Assembly (NCBI GenBank): GCA_022828595.1
Contig: JAKGHH010000003.1
Location: 11,222,934-11,286,933 of the forward strand
Origin: Nelumbo lutea
Taxonomy: Eukaryota > Streptophyta > Magnoliopsida > Proteales > Nelumbonaceae
Direction: 5' to 3'
Length of the DNA stretch: 64,000 nucleotides
Shown: piece after piece, positions 22,302 to 34,420 of the stretch
Position numbering within the stretch: the stretch's first letter is position 1
Layout of the letters: every line of letters begins with the position of its first letter
Made by a program: the position numbers and the translations under genes
Notes under the pieces: model-generated
What the model was told of the DNA's origin: nothing
Seen by the model: the letters and a program-made list of their open reading frames with translations, nothing else
Database searches by the model: none

Positions 22302-22637
22302 GTTACAACTTACAACCTACAAAATAAGCAAGAGACTGATTTTATTGTTGACCTGCTAACTCCGGAGTTAACTCAACTAGAACAAACCTCCGAGTCGAGT
22401 CAAGTTCTGGGATTTCTAGAGTAGAAACTAGAAAGCTGGGTAATTATGCGCCAAACATAAAAACCAAGGTTTTTAAAATCAAATCGGACAACGAACCAGT
22501 TAAGGGTCTGGTTCCCGGGTTGAACCGAATAGATGGCTAGTTCTAACAAAAAAATAAAAATCAGCCAAACTATTGAATGGTTCGAATGGTTCAATTGCCT
22601 GGGTCAACGGTTTGCTGACCAAATCGACGGTTTTGGG

Positions 22638-23179
22638 TAAAGGTGTAAAGTGGGTCGTGTCGGGCTGGAACGACATGGTTCGCGAGTGGCCCGTGCAAAG
22701 TGCGGGCCGCCCTCTCCAATGAAAGTTTGGGGGTCAGCTCGCCACGGCCCATGGCCCAAGCCTGTGCGGGCCGGGCTGGCCCATGTGCCAAGCCGGGCCA
22801 AAGCTATTTTTACCTATTTATTTGAAATTTGAAAAAAAATAATTTTTTTTTATGAATTTTGATATATACAATAATTAAATAAATTATTATAATAAAATTG
22901 AAAACAATTGTTTATTTTATTAATATATTATATATGATATATTGTTATATAATTATAATTTGTATAATATAATATTATATATGGGCCATGTTGGGTCAGG
23001 CCGTGGGCGGCAAGGCCTACTTGATCATGCCGTGCCATGCCAGCCTGTGAACCAAAACCCTAGGCCCAACACGGCACGGATCATCGTGTTGGGCCTGACA
23101 CGGCCCGCATGCCATCATGACGAGCCATGTCAGGCCGGGCCATCCCGGACCACGGGCGACAGCCTGATTTACACCTCTA
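22638..23179. mobile_element. Second hAT-type MITE
   Basis: A 542-bp element starting TAAAGGTGTAAAGTGGG and ending TTTACACCTCTA (11 of 12 terminal bases complementary). The flanks are GTTTTGGG and ATTTTGGG, a 7/8 match to an 8-bp duplication. GC-rich arms made of GGGCC-type motifs surround an AT-rich core (about 22805-22985). Apparent open frames in the arms are a by-product of this composition. Confidence 0.85.
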
Positions 23180-23518
23180 ATTTTGGGGGAAATAATGGTT
23201 CTCGGATAAAATGGAACCGACCGATTCCCAGTTTTTCCGGTCCGGTTTTGAAAAGTATGATAAAAACAAAAACGGTATGGGAGTTGGCCAATAGCGTCAT
23301 CCGTTATAGGCAAGGGCAATCGGGATTCGGGAGTACCTTCTACACCTAGCCAATAGCGTCATCTCAAGTCTCAACACTCTTTCTTATGTTTTTATTTTCT
23401 ATAATGTTAATGCATGGAATACAATAAAGACAGAATTTACCAATTTATACAAGAGCTCTAGAAGCCTGAGAAAATAAAACAATCAACTTCACAAACTTCA
23501 TTCTCATTCTCAAAAAGA

Positions 23519-23645
23519 TTCTAGACTTGTTCTTGAGCCGGGCCCGGACTTAAATTTTGCCAAAATTTTGAATGTGCCCATCCAAAGCCCAAGCCCCAAA
23601 AAGTGCAAAAGATGAGCCCAAAGTTTGGCCCATGAACAGGTCTTT
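23519..23645. mobile_element. Short deleted relative of the 21878 hAT MITE
   Basis: The ends AGACTTGTTCTTGAGCC and GGCCCATGAACAGGTCT are inverted with 14 of 17 matches, and the right end is the same terminus as the element at 21878. Only about 125 bp remain, consistent with an internally deleted copy. No convincing target duplication was found. Confidence 0.6.
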
Positions 23646-26470
23646 TTCGAATGTAGTGAAACCATCTGGTATTCTGAATATGGGAACCCTTGAGAAATGC
23701 CTGTCTTGTAGTTATGGGTGCCAATCAGGTATTCATAAAAATTTACAGGGGGATTTTGATTGCTCAAAGCCCTTCCTGTACAAAATCTTTTTGGCAGCGT
23801 AGATTTTCCCTATGTTAATTATAAATATATTTATATGAATATATTAGATGATGTTGTGTTGTATTAGAAGCAAGTTGATTTCTAGAAATTTAAGAGGAAT
23901 TTTCAAAAACCAAAAGTGTCTCTAGATGTAATAACCTAACAACTTCCTAACCTTTGAAAAGCAAAGAAACTAAGGGTTTGTGCCTTTTGTGGGAAAATGT
24001 GTTAAGTGAACCCCTTTTCTTATTGTCAGCATGATCATCTACCCACTCGTTAACCTCTGAATACCTGTACCAGTACAGACTCAAAGGTGACTATGTGGGG
24101 ATCTATGACAAGTTGATTTTCTCCATATTCCCTGAGAGGGAGGGAATATGAACTTATATTTTTCAGATCTCTTTGTTCATGTCTGGTTACCATCACAAGT
24201 TGGAAGGCAGATTGACATGCATCACCTAGAAGCCCATCAAAAAATAACATCAAGTGGGCCAAGTGGGCTTAAAACTTAATAACACCAGCATGGCCCCTTG
24301 CAGTGACGGCCTGTAAGGTGAAAAAAAGTCCACGCCCAGTGAAATTTGGGGAGACTGTTTACATCACCATTCGTCCATTCAGGCATTCAGGCATTCAATG
24401 GTCCATTAAAGAATGAAAGGTGAGAAGGCCAAGGGAAAGGAGATTGGTCAACATAGAAAAAAGGAAAAGATAAGAATATGCCTTCAGGCTGATAGGCTAG
24501 GGGTATAGGGAGGGTTATAGCCCATAGGCCATAAGTGCTTATCCACAATGTTCACATTAAGTAAGAACTAAGGACTAAGAACCATAGATTTGGCTTTTCA
24601 GTCCCTTTAAAAGAAAAAATTTTAAGTTAATCAATCAAGCCCATTTAAGCAATATACTCATCAAAGGGTTGGGCTTAATCCTGTAGATCACCACCACCCT
24701 ATTTGTGGGATCCCACCACTAAGCTTTCCCCGGATTAGTTCTTGGAGACAAGATACATATCTAACACAAAGATTAATATTAATCAATCAAGCCCATTTGA
24801 CCAAAAATACTAATCAAAGGGTTGAGCTTAAATCCTGGAGAACAGGTGATTTGTGGGGCCCGAATCATGAGGCTTTCCCCCAGATGCAGAATACCCTGAA
24901 TAAGAACAAGTCAGTGAAGATGCTACATACCAAACTCTGGATAAGGATCAAGTGATTGAGCCATCAATTGCTTCAGCAAGTAAATGCCACCATTCATTTA
25001 TTTCTTGTTCCTGCTGTTCATTCTAAGCTTCAAAATCCCACTACCGAACCCATGCCCAACCCTATCTTTTATTTTAATAAAAAAATAATAATAATAATAG
25101 TATTCCACTTTCTTTCCACATGTTTATCCCTTATTGAGTCAGCGTTGACAAAGGCATCACATCACTTCCTTCTTTCCTTCGAATTCACCTCAAGATGAAC
25201 TCTAATTGTTGTCGGCACCGGTATGATTCCATTTCTCGGTTTCTCAGTTCTTACCAGTTACCAAGAATATAACACCGACAGAATGAATCAAGTAGCAGAG
25301 TATATTAAAGTCTCCTTCTTATCTATACTACACATCTAGCAATCACATATTTGTGTACATTGAAATGAAACCGCTTTGGCGTAGTACCACAGCATGATGT
25401 GCAGAGTGTTAATGTTAGGTGCAAGCGGTTGGGCTCATCCAATACCAAGGCGAAAAAAACGGGAGAATGATGGTTCAGTCCAGGGTAAAAATTTTTGGGA
25501 TTAAAATGCAGTTGGGTAGGTGTCCGCTCCGAATTGATATCAATTCATAGACGGGCATTGGTGTATAAAATGGGGTTTTTGACATTTTGAATGTTTATAA
25601 ATTTATAGTAAAATTCAAAAAAAAATTGCATTGGGCTCGTCCATACTTCTCTGTGAAAAAAAAACTATACAACTACCTATCTACTTCCGTTTAAGCTTAT
25701 TATTCGAGTGTAACATTGGGTTAGGGTTTTGATTCTTTTCGGATTTGGTGTTTATGGTCCACCTCTTTTGGATCATGATATCCTTATATCGAGTACTTAT
25801 ATCGAGTGTTTCGTAATTAGTAATGTTTTAAAAATCGATCCAGAACTGAAATTGCTTTGGTCATCGGTTTTTGGGTTAGTAGTTTGATTGTTTGGTCTGA
25901 ATGAATGGACATTTGCAATTTAAAAAATAAAAAATAAAAAATAAAAATGGTAAAAAAAATCATTGTTTGGATCGATAGTTTAATTGCCTGGATCAATGTT
26001 TTAAAAACCGACTTAGAATTAGAACCGTTTTGGCCACCAATTTTCGGCTAAACGGTTCAATCATCCGGTTCAAATGGACAGCTCATTCTTATTTAAAAAT
26101 AATTAAAATAAAAAAAAAAACGGCCAAAAACCATTACCCAAGTGGGTGGGTCGACAATTCGGTCGTTTGATCAATGATTTTAAGATGAAATGGAACCGGT
26201 TGCCTGAACAGTTCCTAGGTTAATCAATCTGACCCATCCAATAGTTTTTGTAAAAAACTGGGTCAGGAGTGAAACAAAACCATAATAATGGTCCGACCAT
26301 CCAATAGCTTTCGAAAATCATCCAATAGCTTTCGTAAAAAAATCGGTTTTCGTAAAAAACCGGGTCAAGTTAATCAGTCTGAACCATCCAACAGCTTCCA
26401 AAGTGAATGGTCCGACCATCTTGATCAATTATGGTTCGAAAACCATAATAATTCGATATGACTTCTAACA
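23646..26470. other. Intergenic region with small duplications
   Basis: No gene recognised. An imperfect ~110-bp block starting TTAATCAATCAAGCCC at 24627 recurs at 24779. From about 25830 to 26460 there are diverged short repeats around AACCGGTT-like and CCATCCAATAGCTTTCG motifs; ATCCAATAGCTTTCG occurs twice near 26300. Confidence 0.5.
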
Positions 26471-27110
26471 TGATGCTGCGCAATCTGGCTGTTCCTAGCT
26501 GGTGGTGGCTTAGCTTCCAGTTGATGACGGATGTGGCAAATCTGCACAGAAAGAGTCAGGGAACCCGGGGGTACTTACCCGGCGAGGTTGCTCCGATGCT
26601 TAAGTCAGTATGTGTGAGTTGAGAGTAATTAGAGAGCAAGAGACCTAGTAAGCAGTAAAATGCACATACATTGGGCCTCGAGAGGGAGGCCTTTATATAA
26701 TAGAGTCCTTACGGGCTTTACGGAGTAGTTCCGTGATCTTTACCATGATAGAATCTGTTTTTGTGTTATCTGGAGATAACATTATCAGTGGATAAGGTTA
26801 ATGACTTCTGCCCAGATCAGACGGGGAGATAATGCTTTGTTGTTACGAGGCATGATCCTGCTGAATTTGGGAACTGTTGGAGTGACTTTTGGGATTACAT
26901 CGAGGGCAGATTGGCATGCCCGAGCTGGTTTCTCCTCGAATTGATGTTCCCGAGCTAAGGCTCGTACACCTCGAATTGAATTAGGTACTGGTGTCGCGAC
27001 CTGATACCGAGGTGCCCTTAGCTCGAGGTGATCTCAGCTCAAAGAATTTTAGTTCGAGGTAATCGAGTATTACTTTATAACGAACTGGCTATGCCGAGTT
27101 ATCACCTATA
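26471..27110 (-). repeat. Left (3') LTR-like block of the gypsy element
   Basis: Shares ordered blocks with 32319-32731: ATCTGGCTG, AACCCGG, CGAGGTTGCTCCGATGCTTA, GTAAAATGCACATACATTG and CCTTTATATA. Identity is moderate, with indels. The right limit is uncertain. Confidence 0.55.
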
Positions 27111-28141
27111 TCGATTCGCAGTAAACGTATCCCGTTGAACTTTAGGTTTTGATTTTCTTCTTGAGGTAGAAATAATTAAAACTCATAAAACGATTTTAAG
27201 TTAAATTAAAAAAGCGAATTAGGTGGATGAGGAAATTGGGTGTATTAATATCGAATCGAATCCTATAGATTAGGTTAGACTGTATTTGAATGGGAGCGTT
27301 GGATAATCGAATTACGATTAAAGGTAAACACATACCAAAACCAACCTGTTGACATCCGGGTGGTGTTTGTTTAGATTTTTTTTCTTTTGTAGAACAAATG
27401 AACCTTTTACGGGTCTCGTAATTTCCGACCTATGTCAGCAAATTTTGATATAGCATGGTATGCTCCTAAAACGGATGACGGATATGATGATGATGATTAA
27501 TTATGACTCTGTAACTGATACAAGCAAGACGTGTTCAATGGGTAATACGTCAGCAATCTATACTCTTATCACATATACCAGTAACCGACGTGTTTAGTCC
27601 TGATTGGATTTTGTGGCCTGTTAAAGTCAATAATCACGGTTTTGGATTGGGTTCTTCCCAATGAACAATCTTATTGGGCCCCAACATCTTATCAATCCAA
27701 TCTGAGAGATTTACGCGATCTAAGATAAACATGACCCTTCAACAGATTTTGCACCCTGCCACTGTATTGGAGTGCTAACTCGGGTCGGAGGGATGGATTG
27801 ATCTATCAAGGCTAGGTTGGGTCAGGTTAATCGATACAAAAATCTGAAATATTGACCTTCTAATTTATTTATTATGTTTTGATTTTATGTTAAATTTCAG
27901 ATATACTTTACCCCTCCAAACTTTAATTCTTAGATTCCAGCAAGTTGCCCCTTAACTCACTAAAGTGTTGATGGTATTTTAGGGAGTAACAGCAATAAAT
28001 ATCGAAATAACGAAAATAATTATTGTTTTTGATGTATCAATTTTTTGCGCTAACTATCTTGTCATTCGATATGCTTTTAAATGGTCGATGACTTAGAGGT
28101 TGAAATAGAGAATTTTGTTGGGTGAGGACCTGAATGCCGAG

Positions 28142-29130
28142 CTAACCAGGCCGAGCTAATGGTGGACTATGTGTCAAACTGACCTGGTTGAGTTGGGGGC
28201 AGGTTAGGTGCCGAATTGACTGGAGGGTCGAGTTGACCAGAGGGTTGAGCTGGATTGATTGTTGAGTTTCGTAGTTCTTCAGAGACCTGCAAGGAATCAA
28301 TGTCAGAAGACCCGGGGTACTAGCTAAGTATCTTTTTAGCTCATCGAAGGCAAATTGACACTTTACAGTCCACTCGAAACCTCTACTCTTTTTTATATCT
28401 TTAAAGAAAGGTAGGCAGCGATTTGCCAATTTGGACATTAAATGGCTCAGGGCGGCTATCTGACCATTCAGCCTTTGAACCTCTTTTAGTTTGCGAGGTG
28501 GTCTCATGTCTAAGAAGGCCTTTATTTTTTCTGGGTTAGCTTCGATGCCATGTCGGTTGACTATATAGCCCAAAAACTTACCCGATGTGACATCGAAAAC
28601 ACACTTGTTGGGATTCAATTTCATATTATACTTTCGCAAAATTTCGAAAAAACTTTGCAAATCACTTAACAAAAATTTTGAAAATTGGGTCTTCACGACC
28701 ATGTCATCTACATAGCACTCAACTTTATTGCCGAATAACGGCTCAAACATCTTGTTTACAAGTCTTTGAAAGGTTGCCCTAGCATTTTTTAACCCGAATG
28801 GCATAACCTTGTAGCAAAACAACCCGAGCTCAATTATAAAGGCCATATTTTCTTCATCAGCGGGGTCCATCCTGATCTGGTTGTAACCAAAGAATGCATC
28901 CAGGAAGCTCAACAACTCATGCCCTAAGGTCGTGTCCACTAGGCTGTCAATCTTGGGCAATGGGAAACAATCTTTTGGGCATGCTCTATTCAGGTCGATA
29001 TAATCGACGCACATGCGCCATTTACCGTTGGCATTTTTTACCAGAACTAGGTTAGCTACCCAGCTCGGGTAATGGACTTCCCTGATGAAATCTGCCGCTA
29101 AGAGCTTCCCAACCTCTTCATCAACTATCC
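28142..29130 (-). pseudogene. Ty3/gypsy reverse transcriptase fragment
   Basis: The minus-strand translation shows MCVDYIDLNRACPKDCFPLP, FLDAFFGYNQIRMDP, MPFGLKNARATFQRLV, the catalytic YVDDM, KFLGYIVNRHGIEANPEKI and QRLNGQIAALSHLMSK. These are the reverse transcriptase palm/thumb and the linker to RNase H of Tat-type plant gypsy elements. Homology fades after KRYLASTPG (about 28320), where RNase H should begin. The upstream stretch 29015-29130 continues the pol frame with VGKLLAADFIREV-like sequence and a stop. Confidence 0.88.
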
Positions 29131-29131
29131 T

Positions 29132-29900
29132 CTAGCGTTCCAAGGCGAGGTTGCACTTTTTCTGTATAACCGACCTGACTAAGGGATCTGTATTTAGCTT
29201 GTGAGTTAAAATTTTAGAGTCTATTTCGGGCATTTCTACCGTGGACCAAGCAAAAATATCTAAATTTTGTAATAAAAATCTTACCAGCTGAGAGCGAAGT
29301 GGCTCCTTGATCGAAGAGCCGATCTGGAGAGTCTTAGCTGGGTCATCGGTTGAGACCGGGACGTGGACCGTCTCCTCTATTGGTGCAGCTCGCTCATCAG
29401 CATACTCCGTGGGTCGCTCGAGCTCGATGTTAGCCGCTAGTTTGGTTTTACCCATGAGGGCGGCTACGTAGCACTTGCGAAAATCGAGTTGATCACCTCG
29501 CACAACCCCTACTCCATAGTCCTTAGGGAACTTCATTGCCAAGTAGTAGGTGGATACTACTGCACGTAGGGCGTGCGTAAATGGTCGACCTACTATGGCA
29601 TTGTAAGGAGAGGGGGTTGCAACTACCAGAAACGTGTGCTCGAACCTCGCTATGTTCGGCCACGTGCCGACCTCCACGGGTATTGAAACTCGCCCTAGGG
29701 GTCTGACCTCTTCGCCGCTGAAGCCTACTAGGGGAGTATCTGCCGGATTTAGGTCGCGTTTCCTGAGCTATAGCTTGTCAAAGGCGTCTTTGAAAAATAT
29801 GTCGACCGAGCTACCCGAGTCCACTAGAACGCGCTTGACTTCGAAGTCGTTGAGCTTCAGATTTATCACTAGGGTGTTGTCGTTAGGATACTAGATCCCG
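29132..29900 (-). pseudogene. Gypsy protease/pol N-terminal region
   Basis: Reads YNAIVGRPFTHALRAVVSTY, MKFPKDYGVGVVRGDQ and MPEIDSKILTHKLNTDP, the segment between protease and reverse transcriptase in this group. Upstream, at 29680-29890, VDSGSSVDIFFKDAF-type sequence is visible with interruptions. Stops break the frame. Confidence 0.75.
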
Positions 29901-30099
29901 CGCGCATTGTCTTCCGTGAAATAAATCGGGTCTTCAAGTTGGGGTCGCTTCGGCGGGTTCTGCTCCTCGCTTTTTAGTTTGTGAATTGAGGTTCGTCCGG
30001 ATGCTGAAGTGCACCCTGCAATGATGAACCTGCCAGTAATCATATTGATTACCCCGTGGATCGGTCTCTCTTTGGGCAATTGCTGTGGCGTTTGCTCGT

Positions 30100-32250
30100 T
30101 CTGCCTGTTGTTGGACTCGGGGGCATTCCTTCTCTGGTCCCCCTGTCGATCTACCTGTTTTCTTTCTTCTCGTTGTACGAAGTTTTTTAGGTACCCACGG
30201 CGGATGAGCTCTTCTATCTCGTTGCGTAGATTTCTGCAGCTCTCCGTACTGTGCCCGTGGTCTCTATGGAAGTGATAGTAGACGTTTCAATTTCTGGTGG
30301 CGGGATCTCCCCTCAACCTAGGAGGCCACTTCACAAAGGACGTGTCTTTGATAGCCATCAGAATTTCTCCTCGCTTAGCGTTAAGGGGTGTGTACTTCGT
30401 CCTTTCAACAGGTGGGGTCCTGGAGCGCTGACCTGACTTGCGAGATCGCGAAGGAGATTGGCTCCCAAACTTGTTTCCTCCCCTGGTCGGGGACTTACTC
30501 TTTCCTCTTTTATTCCCGTCATTACCTGTGTTGTCACCATCTTTTTTTCTATTCTCCGTTGGATTGTTAGTCTTCTTATTCATCTCTTCCTCAATTTCGA
30601 TGAACTGGTCGGCGAGCTTAAGGAATTCTGTGCTGTCCTTCGGTTTATTGGCCACCACATGCCATTTAAATTCCCTATGAGTTATGCCCTTTTTGCTGCC
30701 ATGAGTCTCACCGTTGGGTCTAGGTTGGGGATCTGTAGGCAGGTGTCATTGAAGCGCTTGATGTATCTTCTGATAGACTCCCATTCTCTTTGAACTACAT
30801 TAAGCAGACTCTCTTGTGACCTCGGACACTTCTTGCTGGTGATGAAGTGCGAAGTAAATACTTCCACGAACTATTTATTGGCCACCACATGCCATTTAAA
30901 TTCCCTATGAGTTATGCCCTTTTTGCTGCCATGAGTCTCACCGTTGGGTCTAGGTTGGGGATCTGTAGGCAGGTGTCATTGAAGCGCTTGATGTATCTTC
31001 TGATAGACTCCCATTCTCTTTGAACTACATTAAGCAGACTCTCTTGTGACCTCGGACACTTCTTGCTGGTGATGAAGTGCGAAGTAAATACTTCCACGAA
31101 CTATGCCCAGCTCTTGATTGATCCTGGCGCGAGATTCTGGTACCAAGTCCGAGCTACTCCCTTGAAAGTGGTGGAGAAAGCTACGCACATACAGGACTCG
31201 TCAGCCCCAGATAGATGCATCTGGGACTGGAAGGAGTCCATGTGATCATTGGGATCAAAAGATATCTAGGGGAGGCATCTAGAAGTCCTTGGGCATCGGG
31301 GTCGCCAAGAGCTCGGAAGACAGAGGGGACGACCTGGAGAGTAGAGAAGTTGTCTTTGTAGCTACCGAGCTCGCCTCCTCATTACCTTTCATTTGTTCTG
31401 GATGGTTTGGTTTCGCAAGCTGGTTGTTCTGTACTGAAGTTCAGCGTGCCTTGCGATGCCTCCATTGTTGCTTCTTTAATGGTTCTGCATTGGTGCTGCT
31501 AACCTCGGTATGTTCTGGTACTGTTCTGTTGCGAGGTAGATCCTGGTTTCTTGTGGGATTTTGGGGCTAACTGTAGTGGAAAGAGGGGCCTTGCCTTGAG
31601 TTCGCACCCAGAACCCCGAACCGGTTACCTGCGAGTGATCCACCTTCTTGATGCGAACGCCGAGGAAGAATGGCCCTGTTGGGCTGGGTGTCCCCGGACC
31701 TGTTTCCAAGGTTGCCTTGTGAAGCAAGCGGAGTGATTTGTCCGTCTTTCCTCCCGTGATGTGAGACTTGGCTCCTGAGAGGAACTGGTACTTGGGAAGT
31801 CTCTTTGCCTCGGTGTGGAGATCGAGTGATGTCTTGGTTCACGCGAGGTCGATTCTGGTTCTGTTGGGTTCTCGAGTGCCTGGGTGGAACCAGATGCTTG
31901 TTATGTGGCAGTGGAGGGAACTGTTGTTGGTAGAACATATATCGCTGATATTGCTGGAACTGTTAGACTTGCTGCATTTGGACTTGGATGGCCCGCACGC
32001 AGTGCACCGGGTCGTCGAACTGAGATTGTCCGATTCCGTGGGGAACCACAGATGGCTCAGTGAAGGTTGCGCCTACCATTGGAGGGAGTGGGGCGTTCAC
32101 CTGTGTGGTGTTTTGTGGTGTGGTCAGTGTTGGGACCCCAACCGCAGTAAGCGGTATGGTGAACTGGCCAATGCACACTGATGGAAGCGGAGGTTACCCC
32201 CCAAAGACATTCATCTCATTGCTTTGTCCGGCGTGACTGGAAGAGGCCAT
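30100..32250 (-). pseudogene. Gypsy gag remnant with internal duplication
   Basis: The minus strand starts near 32248 with MASSSHAGQSNEMNVFGG, followed by a Pro/Gln-rich stretch. The core follows as RSQESLLNVVQREWESIRRY and IKRFNDTCLQIPNLDPTVRL, then a Lys/Arg/Ser-rich tail. Near 30180-30280 it reads YYHFHRDHGHSTESC and RNEIEELIRRGYLKNFV. The usual CxxHxxHGHxTxxC knuckle appears with Tyr in place of the first Cys. Stops, frameshifts and a 230-bp duplication inactivate it. Confidence 0.8.
30644..31103. repeat. Exact 230-bp tandem duplication inside gypsy gag
   Basis: 30644-30873 and 30874-31103 are identical base for base as far as I compared them, beginning TTTATTGGCCACCACATGCC. Because 230 is not a multiple of three, the second copy is out of frame with the first. 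The lack of divergence in an otherwise decayed element suggests a very recent duplication or an assembly artefact. Confidence 0.93.
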
Positions 32251-32299
32251 TGATTTCAGTGGAAAGTGGTTGATTGTGAAGAAGGCTTTTTGATTGTCT

Positions 32300-32318
32300 T
32301 CCCACAGACGATGCCAAT
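32300..32318 (-). other. Primer binding site region of the gypsy element
   Basis: Directly inside the right LTR the minus strand reads ATTGGCATCGTCTGTGGGA. This is close to the TTGGCGCCGTCTGTGGGA sequence that commonly follows the 5' LTR in plant gypsy elements. Confidence 0.6.
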
Positions 32319-32731
32319 TGATGTAGCGTGATCTGACTGCTCCCTGCTGGAGGATGATCTGGCTTTCAGTCAGACGGCGAGCTAAGTGAATCTGCAAGAC
32401 AAGATCAGAGAACCCAGGGTGGCTAACCCGACGAGGTTGCTCCGATGCTTAAGTTAGTAATCTGATGCGAGCTGAAGAGCTTTGAGAGTTTAGAGAACTA
32501 GAGAGCTAGAGAGCTAGAGAGCCGTAAAATCACGCGTACATTGCACCATTGGGGTTGGTGCCTTTATATACTAGCGTAGTCATAGGGCTCACAAAAGAGC
32601 TCCTGGATATTCGGGGTGTGGAGATAGAGTTCGTTTCGCTTCCAAAGGAGCAGTAGATAAGGCTTATCGTTCCACTTCCGACTCTGGTGGAGTCGAGATG
32701 AGCCCTCATCACAATCTCGGAAAAAGTCGAC
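32319..32731 (-). repeat. Right (5') LTR-like block of the gypsy element
   Basis: Contains the blocks shared with 26471 and a minus-strand TATATAAAGG promoter-like box near 32570, in keeping with a minus-strand 5' LTR. There are short tandem GAGAGCTA units at 32497-32523. The outer end near 32731 is a guess. Confidence 0.55.
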
Positions 32732-33277
32732 ATGTTTGGTATCGATGTTGCAAGTTTATGTGTGGGTTGGCATCACCATTTTTTTTAAGCATTGTTGTTT
32801 AGGTAGGACATTTTCTGGAGTAATAGCATCACCTTTTATTTGGTATCAATGCTCTATATCTATTTTCAGCATCGGTACTCATTATAGGAAGTCTACATCA
32901 TTGTCACATCATGTCTTCGTTGGCATCACCGTTTGGAGTACCATTTTTTTCAAGGCGTGGTTTGAAACACCATTATAGGAAGTCTGAGAAAACATCGAAT
33001 GTGATGTTACTCCAAACCATGCCTTCTCGATTTTCAAGGTGTGGTTTGGAGCACCGATTTTTTTAACATAGCACTTATGTGCCACCATTTTCCAGAGCAA
33101 CGAAGTCAATGCCAAATACCACCTTAGAGTTATGCGTTGTTGATCTTTTGTGTCGTGCCCAAAATAGAAAAAAAAGGTTTATGACCTTCATGAGAGTTCC
33201 GGCCTACAATTCAATACAGAAAAGATATATATATATATATATTGTGGATTATTCTCAAGTTGAAAATTTTTAATTTA

Positions 33278-33613
33278 GGGCCCGTTTGGCATATATTTTC
33301 ATGTGATTTTTCGACTGTTTACAAGCTGGATAGACCCATTTTTGGTCTATTTCCATTTAGCGTGTGGAAGATCTAGTCGTTAGAAGCTGGAGCATTGAAA
33401 AGACATGAAAAATCCATTTTGAGCTGATTTCGGAAGCTCCAAATGAAGTTTTTCGTGTCTTTTACATTTTATTCTCACATAGAAAGATACATAAAGATGT
33501 GCATCTACTAAACATACTTCAAACTATTTATATCTTCATGCAAAAACTCAATGCTTCTTTTAACCATTAAAACCAACAGAAAATCTTTCCAAAAATATAT
33601 GCCAAATAGGCCC
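33278..33613. mobile_element. Tourist-like (PIF/Harbinger) MITE with TTA target duplication
   Basis: A 336-bp element starting GGGCCCGTTTGGCATATAT and ending ATATGCCAAATAGGCCC. TTA flanks both sides (33275-33277 and 33614-33616). The inverted ends match over about 17 bases with two mismatches. It is non-coding. Confidence 0.85.
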
Positions 33614-34399
33614 TTAACCTTAAGCTTAATCCAGACTCGGCCCTTAACCAATAGAGTTGGGACAGACCCGCCCAGCCCGCCCTACCTGCACCTCAATCCC
33701 CAACTTGTTGATATCTTAAATTTACGATTACTTACCCTAAATCCAAACCATCTATAGAAATGAAGTGCGTGTGCTGATGGTGCAATGCAACCTACAGAGA
33801 AACACCTTTCTTTAACGTGGGCCCACACATGTGGCTAACCTGACTTTTATCCCGGGACGACATGTATAGGTAAACACTAGCAGCACTGTTTTGTACTTGG
33901 CGGATCACTTGGTGTACCCAGAAGATGCGCGGACTTGGACAGCTGGGCCCACTTAGAAGTTTGATGGCCCATGAAACCAATGCCTTTTGGCCCTTTGAAA
34001 GATATAAACCGTTGGATTCTAAATTCGGTGATATTACATGGTTGAATCATGGGAATATGTGGTGTATTGGATCTTGACGGGATTAGAAAATGACACTGGG
34101 TAGCTAAAATGGATTTATCAACAACCCGAAACAACGCTTAAATACGATGACATAGGGCGAGAGAGGCAAAGTTACCAAGTATTAAAAAAAGGGAAATCAA
34201 TTTTTATATATATCAGAAAAACGAAGAAAGTGACAGCGTGAAAGATACGTTTAGAACTTTCCGTGGGGCGTGGGTCCCACCGAAAGGTTTCGGGTAGGGT
34301 CATAGGGACGAGGCCTGACCGTTTTTTTATCCCTTCACACGCCATCTTGGGAAGCTGCCGCGAAACGCGGCAACCAGATAAAGCGGGACCCACTCACAT

Positions 34400-34420
34400 T
34401 CTCTCTCTCTCTCTCTCTCA
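34400..34420. repeat. (CT)n microsatellite
   Basis: About ten CT units. Confidence 0.9.

Larger units (their letters stand above)
26471..32731 (-). mobile_element. Degraded Ty3/gypsy LTR retrotransposon (Tat/Retand-like)
   Basis: A minus-strand element. Two LTR-like blocks share TGATG..GCG..ATCTG.CTG at their plus-strand starts (26471 and 32319), then ACCCGGCGAGGTTGCTCCGA-like and CCTTTATATA sequence. The internal part from 32318 down holds a primer binding site region, gag, a protease-like segment and reverse transcriptase. RNase H and integrase are not found between 28140 and 27130, so the 3' half is deleted or replaced. A further LTR-like scrap may lie at 28085-28320. I could not match target duplications, so the outer limits are approximate. 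Confidence 0.7.

Noticed and set aside
22604..22801. Several overlapping open frames with Pro/Ala/Gly/Arg-rich sequence
   Set aside because: They come from the GC-rich GGCCC arms of a hAT MITE; frames exist on both strands with no motif.
31289..32181. Plus-strand open frames of 90-137 codons
   Set aside because: They lie opposite the gypsy gag on the minus strand, which gives recognisable gag sequence; the plus frames do not.
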